From Bremia lactucae (taxonomy: Eukaryota; Oomycota; Peronosporomycetes; Peronosporales; Peronosporaceae), in the NCBI RefSeq assembly GCF_004359215.1, contig NC_090622.1, forward strand, positions 1,060,330 to 1,072,485: a stretch of 12,156 nt of DNA. Direction: 5' to 3'. Each line of letters starts with the position of its first letter. Position 1 is the first letter of the stretch. The notes under the pieces were generated by a model. The model was given only the letters and a program-made list of their open reading frames with translations. It ran no database searches and was not told the DNA's origin. Below are positions 6,836-12,156 of the stretch, one piece after another. The position numbers and the translations under genes are program-made.

Positions 6836-7935
6836 TAAGTTAAGATCCAGAATGAAAAGAAACGAAGTAATTTACAACAAGCTGATGTGAATTTTTTTAT
6901 GTTGTTGTAATTGTCTTCTTCATATCCTTGCCGAAAGAGATGACGCTCAACAACACAAAAAAGGTTGCCAGCAGTACTGGTTTAGCTGTCACGGCTTCCT
7001 GCTGTGAGGCCCGCTCATCCTTAAGCCTCTTGAGTACCTTCTAAAAATAAGCTTAACGGGCAGCATAAAAGCTTTGCATCCATGTGGCTGCTATATTGAA
7101 ACCCATACTACACAGACGTCAGAGGTAGGTGTTTGGACCTTTCTTCAGGTACAACCATCCGAGTCACCTTTTCTTAGTTGCCCTGATCGTACACCCTTGT
7201 AGCCCCTCAAGTCAACAACACCATTCAATTTTCGCACTTCCCATGCCCAAATTCATGAGCCGCAAAAATCCATCGGGTATTTTTTCTTGCTTGGCGTCTA
7301 GCTAAAAAAAGACAAGTACATGCCCGTTTAAGACTTTATATACATGGCGTGACGTTTGTTTTTGTAGTACTGGTTGAGCGGTTGATGTTATACACGACCG
7401 TATTTGATATTATTTAATTGATAAGACTTTGAAGAAAGAAGGAATAGTTTTCGCCCACTTTGTGACCTACAAATCTTCCTTCGCTGTCTAACTGTAGAAG
7501 GGGGAGCCATCGTTCACCTGATTTATTAATTCAAATATCGGAATCCACTCATCTTTAGCAGTCTTCTCACTCTTGCGTTTGTGATTTAGCGCATCAAATT
7601 TGGAATTAGCATTCAATGAGGCCAGAAAAGACCTTCCCAAACACTTTTGTGCATTTATGTCAGGCTGTCCCTTCTGTACGTTCAATTTCCGGCACACGTG
7701 ACGACTTTGTTACCACCGCGTGACAAGAATGAATCGATCGCAACGCCAGCTTGAAAAAAAAATTAAGATATAATTACTCTTTTAAAAGCACAACATTCCC
7801 TTTGCCATCCTTGTATTCTTGGCATTTGCGTAACTCGTATTCCGTGTGACGCAGGAGAAATTGAAAACTTCACTTTCATGCCGCAATTTGTCAGTTTAAC
7901 CTTAGAGTGAACTCTTCTCTAACCGGTGAATCTGA
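6836..7935 (+). repeat. 3' flank of CR unit C (nearly complete)
   Basis: This 1.1-kb stretch is the inverted equivalent of 1724-2850. It ends at AACCGGTGAATCTGA (7921-7935), after which the upstream region of gene D begins. Compared with unit A it lacks about 20 bp near 7303 (the TTATAAGCGCTACTAGAAT segment present in units A and D). On the minus strand, 7697-7488 is open for 69 codons; the same frame has a TGA in unit A and a 1-bp shift in unit D, so it is probably not coding. No RNA gene or terminator is seen. Confidence 0.75.
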
Positions 7936-8402
7936 AGAGCATCGAACATTGAAAGCTTAGAGCCGTTCTTCCTATTCAGCTTCACAACCACTTATCCACA
8001 TCCGGAATCAGTTATGATCACCTCATAGATAACAAATGTCTAAAATTTCGCAGTCTAATATAATAGATCTTCCCAAAAAGGTGTCACGCGAAACGTATCA
8101 ATACTGACTCATCGTATTCTTCTTCTTCTGCGGTAACAGCAGCATCAGTTTCCTCGCACCACTTTACTTTGGACAGTCCATCAGTTTCCACACGCCACTT
8201 TACTTCGGACAGTCTTTCCGATTCTAGTAAAATGATGAAAAGGCGATGGCGTAGATAATAAAATCTGGAATAGTCTTAATGTGAGGTTAAAAATATAACG
8301 ATTGTGTGACCATCACTCACGAGTTGCAAAAGAAAAAGCGTGTATTAACCCATCAGCTCAGGTGAGTTCCTTTCAACAACTCATTTTTGAAATTGCTACG
8401 AA
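7936..8402 (+). promoter_or_regulatory. upstream region of CR gene D with candidate oomycete initiator
   Basis: These 467 bp are the inverted counterpart of 4638-5097. TCATTTTTGAAATTG at 8381-8395 resembles an oomycete initiator plus AT-rich flanking element, 7 bases before the ATG. The paired 32-bp repeats lie at 8143-8174 and 8179-8210. A CAGGTGAGT-like 5' splice-site match sits at 8359-8367, but no intron is needed because the header starts at the ATG. Regulation is inferred, not shown. Confidence 0.45.
8143..8210 (+). repeat. two 32-bp direct repeats, 36-bp period, upstream of CR gene D
   Basis: CATCAGTTTCC plus a variable 4-5 bp plus CCACTTTACTTYGGAC occurs at 8143-8174 and 8179-8210. 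This is the reverse complement of the pair at 4824-4891. Position relative to the gene (about 200-260 bp before the ATG) is kept in both units. Confidence 0.8.
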
Positions 8403-10181
8403 ATGATGCGACAAGTGTGGTTTCAGTTAGTGAATGATGCAGGCGACGCGGTCACGCCAATTGACCTTATGAAAGAGCTGTCTAATGAGGCAGATGTTAT
8501 CGAATTTAGAAATGCAGTGTATACAGAAGTCTTGCGTCTTCTTCCGAAGTGGGTCATCGTTTCCTCATTCATAGTCTTCGCGAATCGGGCGGCATACGAC
8601 AGAAACCAGGCGTTGAAAGTGGATTCGCCGATTGAACCGTTTGGTGGCTCCGAAGAAGATGCTGTAATTGTAGTAGTGCCGACGCAGCGTATAGGGAAGA
8701 TGCTTGTGGGACCAACGTTAAAGAAGCTCAGGATATCAACTGTCATTAAGGACGAGGATTTAAAGTCGATACGGGACAGCTTGGACATTAACACGTGGAC
8801 GGTCGGTGGCGTTTTTCTCGATATTTGCCGCATCATATCAGGTTTTCCCGAGTGGTTTTATGTTCGAAAGGAAACAATTGATATCATTAAGATATTTCAG
8901 GGCCAAATGAAAGCAAATTATAACATTGTGTTGACGGGTTCGTTTGGCGTTGGTACAAGCACGCTGGTTGTGCTATTTGCGTTTTATATGGCCTTGATTC
9001 AAAAGAAACGTGTCGTATTATTTCAAAGAGTACGCGGTTATTCTCTGTTGTATTTGGATACAGAGAAGAAGAATTGCTGGCAAATGGACTACACGTGTTT
9101 CGAAGATCTTTATAAGCACCGCCAACTTTTTAAAGGCGCTGAATTGTGTCTGGACGGGCTTGATTACGATGACGTTGAGAAGCACTTCGGGGTGCTGTCA
9201 AGGTTCCGGCTGCTGGCCACCTCAGCACCGTTCAACTTTACGGATGGTGATTACGCTGTAAGGAGAAAGTGTCTTGTTCCGTTTTGGTCGCTATCCGATT
9301 TGAATGCTATTGGCGCGCATCGTAAGTGGACGGAACATGAGATAAAAATGAGATACTTCTGCTCGGGTGGAATTTTAGCAATTTTTTTAAGCGATAATGT
9401 CGGGTATAGTAATTATATTTACAGAGCGGTACTTCAAGTCAAATCGATTGGTGCAGAGTTTTTGAGCACGCAGTATGGGAGTGCACCGGAGAATCAAATT
9501 GATCGCTTACCGACGACTGGTATTCCGACGACAAACGATCACCGCGACTTGAAACAATATATGTCGGGCAAACATTGGATTTGCGTGATCACCTCTGAAT
9601 ATGCGTTGAGGCTACTTTGCAAAAATGTGAGTTTATCTTATTGCGAAAAACTGTGGTTGACGGGCCGCATGCTTGGAGACGACGGGGTGATGGACATTGC
9701 TTTTGAGAATTACGTGCATACTCTGGCGAGGGATGGAAAGAAGATTGGGTTGCAAGTGAGGGCATACGACCAAGTGAAAGCGACCGAGCACTTTTATATT
9801 GCGGTTGAGTTGGAGGCCAAGTTGTGCCGCAACGATAATGTCTATGCAACAGTATGCGATCTGGAAATGAAAAAATTGACGAGTTCGAGTGGCAATTATT
9901 GGTATCCCAGTGAATGTTGTTTGGAGACCATCGATAGTGTCGCCAAGCTGAATATCGGTGGACAGCCCGAAACGATTGGATTGATCCAAATCACGATATC
10001 AGACAAGCACACGATCGACTCCATCGCTCTTGACAAGTACGCAAGTTTCTTTCCGAACGGCAGCAGATACATTGCCTTGGTGCCAAACAAGGAGATTTGT
10101 GATGATTTTCGACTTATTCCAGCTAATCCTGCCACCAAGGTACCGTTATATGTTGCGTATATTACGAACTGGTGCTTTTGA
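8403..10181 (+). CDS. Crinkler-type (CRN/CR) effector-like protein, P-loop NTPase plus REase-fold tail, copy D
   Basis: This is a 592-residue paralogue of the minus-strand gene at 2859-4637, with the same domain order and no indel. By eye about 27 residues differ (about 95% identity). The Walker A-like GSFGVGTST (179-187) again has Thr185 in place of lysine, so the change predates the duplication or is a trait of this subfamily. The Walker B-like LDG, the SGGIL motif and the QITISDKH segment of the REase-fold tail are retained. Differences cluster: KEC becomes RVR at 209-211, and Y479N, D484V, Y488E, R491K and R504E fall in one short stretch of the nuclease region, several by multi-base changes. 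The full-length frame beside indel-rich flanks suggests constraint or recent duplication. Secretion and a host target are inferred from the family only. Confidence 0.85.
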   Translation: MMRQVWFQLVNDAGDAVTPIDLMKELSNEADVIEFRNAVYTEVLRLLPKWVIVSSFIVFANRAAYDRNQALKVDSPIEPFGGSEEDAVIVVVPTQRIGKMLVGPTLKKLRISTVIKDEDLKSIRDSLDINTWTVGGVFLDICRIISGFPEWFYVRKETIDIIKIFQGQMKANYNIVLTGSFGVGTSTLVVLFAFYMALIQKKRVVLFQRVRGYSLLYLDTEKKNCWQMDYTCFEDLYKHRQLFKGAELCLDGLDYDDVEKHFGVLSRFRLLATSAPFNFTDGDYAVRRKCLVPFWSLSDLNAIGAHRKWTEHEIKMRYFCSGGILAIFLSDNVGYSNYIYRAVLQVKSIGAEFLSTQYGSAPENQIDRLPTTGIPTTNDHRDLKQYMSGKHWICVITSEYALRLLCKNVSLSYCEKLWLTGRMLGDDGVMDIAFENYVHTLARDGKKIGLQVRAYDQVKATEHFYIAVELEAKLCRNDNVYATVCDLEMKKLTSSSGNYWYPSECCLETIDSVAKLNIGGQPETIGLIQITISDKHTIDSIALDKYASFFPNGSRYIALVPNKEICDDFRLIPANPATKVPLYVAYITNWCF

Positions 10182-11147
10182 TGGCTGCATGTAGGTAAGT
10201 TAAGATCCAGAATTAAATGAAACGAAGTAATTTACAACAAGCTGACATGAAATTTTTAGGTTGTTGTAATTGCCTTCTCCTATCCTTGCCGAAAGAGATG
10301 ACGCTCAACAACACAAAAAAGGTTGCCAGCAGTAGTGGTTTAGATGTCACGGCTTTCTGCTGCGAGGCCCGCTCGTCCTTAAGCCTCTTGAGTACCTTCT
10401 TAAAAAAAGCCCAACGGCAGCATTAAAGCTTTGCATCCATGTGGCTGCTATATTGAAACCCAACTTGAGTACCTTTTTAAAATAAGCCCAACGGCAGCAT
10501 TAAAGCTTTGCATCCATGTGGCTGCTATATTGAAATCCTACTACGCAGACGGTCAGAGGTAGGTGTCTGGACGTTTCTTCAGGTACAACCGTCCGACTCA
10601 CCTTTTCTTAGTTACCCTGGTCGTACACCCTTGTAGCCCCTCGAGTCAATAACACGATTCAATTTTCGCACTTTCCCATGCCCAAATTCATGAGCCGCAA
10701 AAATCCACCGAGTATTTTTTTTTGCTTGGCGTCTTTATAAGCGCTACTAGAATAGCCAAAAAAAGATAAGTACACGCCCGTTTAAGACTTTATATGCATG
10801 GCGTGACGTTTGTGTTTGTAGTACTGGTTGAGCGGTTGATGTTATACACGACCGTATTTGATATTATTTAATTAATAAGACCTTAAGGAAAGAAGGAATA
10901 GTTTTCGCCCACTTTGTGACTTACAAATCTTACTTCGCTGTCCAACTGTAAAGGGGAGCCATCGTTCACCTGATTTATTAATTCAAATATTGGAATCCAC
11001 TCATCTTATAGAAGTCTTCTCACTCTTGCGTTTGTGATTTAGCGCATCAAATTTGGAATCAGCATGCAATGAGGCCAGAAAATACCTTCCCAAACACTTT
11101 TGTGCATTTATGTCAGGCTGTCCCTTCTGTGAGTTCAATTTCCGGCA
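10182..11147 (+). repeat. 3' flank of CR unit D, truncated at its distal end
   Basis: This matches the flank of units A and C up to TTCAATTTCCGGCA (about 11147; weak similarity may continue to 11157), where retrotransposon sequence takes over. The last 220 or so bases present at 1724-1950 are missing. It contains a tandem duplication at 10387-10538. No gene is called; the short frame at 10217-10426 is not kept in other copies. Confidence 0.75.
10387..10538 (+). repeat. 77-bp tandem duplication inside unit D flank
   Basis: CTTGAGTACCTTCTTAAAAA begins a segment at 10387-10463 that is repeated at 10464-10538 with a few substitutions and a 1-2 bp length difference. Units A and C have a single copy. 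The two copies have already diverged slightly, so it is not an assembly stutter. Confidence 0.85.
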
Positions 11148-11157
11148 AACGAGTGAC

Positions 11158-12156
11158 CTCTGGATCCGTTCCAAATAAAGAGGACGGGCCTTCGAACGAG
11201 GTGTTAGAGGCCATCAAAGACGAAATTGCAGAGGCATCCTCAGTCGAGGTGTCCCGGCAAGTCTTTAAATCTGCCGAGGTGATAGTAAATCTCCCGGAGA
11301 TGTCGTGGGATCTGTTCCTTGCCAAATTAAAGGAAGGAAAGATTCACCAAATAGTCGCACCAGTTCCAGAAGAGAACTTGGTGGACTGTTGCTCGTCGTC
11401 CACAATGGACGAGAGCGTCCTAGAAACGGACAAAAAGAAGCGGTACGCTGCTCAAGGCTGGGATGCCTTGAGAGACAGTCCGTTCTTTGAGGTTCTGTGG
11501 AAACATCGTGATGTGTTCCCAGAAGAAGTGCCGAGCCGCCTACCAGCAGATAGGGGCATCGGGCACGAGATAGACCTCGAACCTGGCACCAAGTATTGTG
11601 TGACCAGGCAATGTGCCTACGCGCCTTATTACTTTGACGATGTATTCGTGCATAGTAGGGCCGAGGACGGGCTGAGCGCAATAGAGTCGCACAAGCGTCA
11701 TTTAGACGCTGTGTTGCCGACTTTAAAGGACGCCCTATTGTACGTCAACTTGCAAAAGTGCGTCATAGGGGTCCCTGAGATACCTGTACTGGGCTGCATC
11801 GTTGGTACACATGGTGTACGAGCAGACCCAGACAAGGTAAAATCAGTAAAGGAATGGCCAATCCCACGGCATGTGAAGGATTTGCGCCAATTCCTAGGGC
11901 TCGCTAATTACTTGCATAAGTATAGCAAGAATTATGCGGAGCAAACTAAACCATTATCTGATCTCCTTAAAAAGGACACAGAATGGGTTTGGTTAAAAGA
12001 ACAAGAAGATGCGTTCACATCAGTGAAGCAATCTCTTGTAGAGGCACCGGTCTTGGCATTGCCAGACGCGGATAAGCCCTTTAGCGTCGTCTGCGATGCA
12101 AGTAATTTTGCAATCGGCAGCGCGCTCATGCAGAAGGATGACGACGGCGTTGACCG
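11158..12156 (+). pseudogene. Ty3/Gypsy pol fragment: RT with internal deletion, thumb/connection, start of RNase H
   Basis: One frame stays open to the window end. It reads a pre-RT region (GWDALRDSPFFEVLWKHRDV, then HEIDLEPGTKYCVTRQ), then at about 11612 jumps straight to AYAPYYFDDVFVHSRAEDGL, the catalytic YFDD motif at 11630-11641. The fingers and the palm with the first catalytic aspartate, normally about 140 residues, are missing, though the frame is kept. Thumb and connection follow (VLGCIVGTHGVRADPDKV, LRQFLGLANYLHKYSKNYA, PLSDLLKK), then the first RNase H strand FSVVCDASNFAIGSALMQ with its Asp at 12095-12097. The element enters abruptly from the CR repeat with no start codon context and its 3' part lies beyond the window. 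Without palm motif A this RT cannot polymerise DNA, so the copy is non-autonomous. Confidence 0.88.

Larger units (their letters stand above)
6433..6983 (+). repeat. 148-bp identical direct repeats (6433-6580 and 6836-6983) flanking gap and integrase scrap
   Basis: Bases 6433-6580 and 6836-6983 are the same stretch of CR 3' flank and appear identical by eye. Between them lie exactly 100 N, 154 bp of retrotransposon integrase and one n. The 6836 copy continues smoothly into the rest of the flank. Perfect identity, when other copies differ by several percent, suggests unmerged overlapping contig ends, not a biological duplication. Confidence 0.85.
1724..11150. repeat. inverted array of Crinkler-gene repeat units (imperfect palindrome)
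   Basis: Bases 1724-6307 read on the minus strand match 7316 to about 11147 read on the plus strand. Each arm holds, from the centre outward, part of a 3' flank, an upstream region, a full 592-codon CR gene and another 3' flank. The roughly 1-kb central spacer (6308-7315) holds an additional gene tail and 3' flank in plus orientation, plus an inserted integrase scrap. Units within an arm are head-to-tail and share the boundary sequence TCAGATTCACCGGTTAG, seen at 1724, at 5098 and inverted ending at 7935. The right arm lacks the last 220 or so bases of its distal flank, where a retrotransposon fragment begins. Arms are near-identical by eye with scattered indels outside the genes. Large inverted repeats are prone to misassembly, and the centre contains gaps. 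Confidence 0.85.

Noticed and set aside
8359..8367. 5' splice-site-like CAGGTGAGT before CR gene D, suggesting an intron
   Set aside because: The CRN header starts directly at the ATG and no paired acceptor improves the protein.
9589..9989. Minus frames of 86 and 118 codons opposite CR gene D
   Set aside because: Shadows of the CR gene with no domain-like features.
11265..11681. 138-codon minus frame opposite the RT fragment
   Set aside because: The plus frame shows clear RT motifs; the minus frame is its complement.
1..12156. CRISPR array, tRNA, rRNA or bacterial toxin-antitoxin context
   Set aside because: No regularly spaced short repeats, no cloverleaf or rRNA-like sequence, and the genes are of eukaryotic retroelement and oomycete CR type.

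Overview
This window looks like repeat-rich accessory DNA from a plant-pathogenic oomycete, most likely Phytophthora or a close relative. The evidence is two intact intron-less genes for a Crinkler-type (CRN/CR) protein with the oomycete header domain, flanked by Ty3/Gypsy retrotransposon pieces of oomycete type. No tRNA, rRNA, CRISPR array or bacterial-style operon is visible. Assembly gaps lie at 5199-6133 and 6581-6680, with a lone n at 6835.

Layout, left to right. (1) 1-1723: the 3' part of a plus-strand Ty3/Gypsy element. It holds an integrase C-terminal chromodomain ending at 363, a 360-bp spacer, a complete RNase H of the additional (archaeal/plant-like) type at 806-1495, and an AT-richer tail that may be LTR. 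A long minus-strand open frame with a coiled-coil-like segment runs antisense through 604-1. (2) 1724-~11150: an inverted array of one repeat unit, made of about 460 bp of upstream DNA, a 592-codon CR gene and about 1.1 kb of 3' flank. Unit A (minus) is complete at 1724-5097. Unit B (minus) is only a 3' flank, 5098-6304, broken by the 935-N gap. Orientation then flips at 6305-6307. Unit C (plus) is a CR gene tail plus 3' flank, 6305-7935. Unit D (plus) runs from 7936 to about 11147 and has the second intact CR gene at 8403-10181. A 154-bp integrase zinc-finger piece between identical 148-bp repeats at 6433-6983 is probably a scaffolding artefact. (3) ~11150-12156: a second plus-strand Ty3/Gypsy fragment (RT, thumb/connection and the start of RNase H). 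Its RT has lost the fingers and most of the palm by an in-frame deletion.

The two CR proteins share a ubiquitin-like header, a P-loop NTPase domain and a restriction-endonuclease-fold tail. This is the CRN/RHS-like architecture of effectors thought to derive from transposon-associated proteins. By eye they differ at about 27 of 592 residues with no indel, whereas the flanking DNA carries many indels, so the reading frame appears to be maintained. Both lack the Walker A lysine. Their differences cluster in the C-terminal nuclease region. The retroelement fragments do not act with the CR genes in a pathway; they are the repeat context in which the CR unit was duplicated and inverted.
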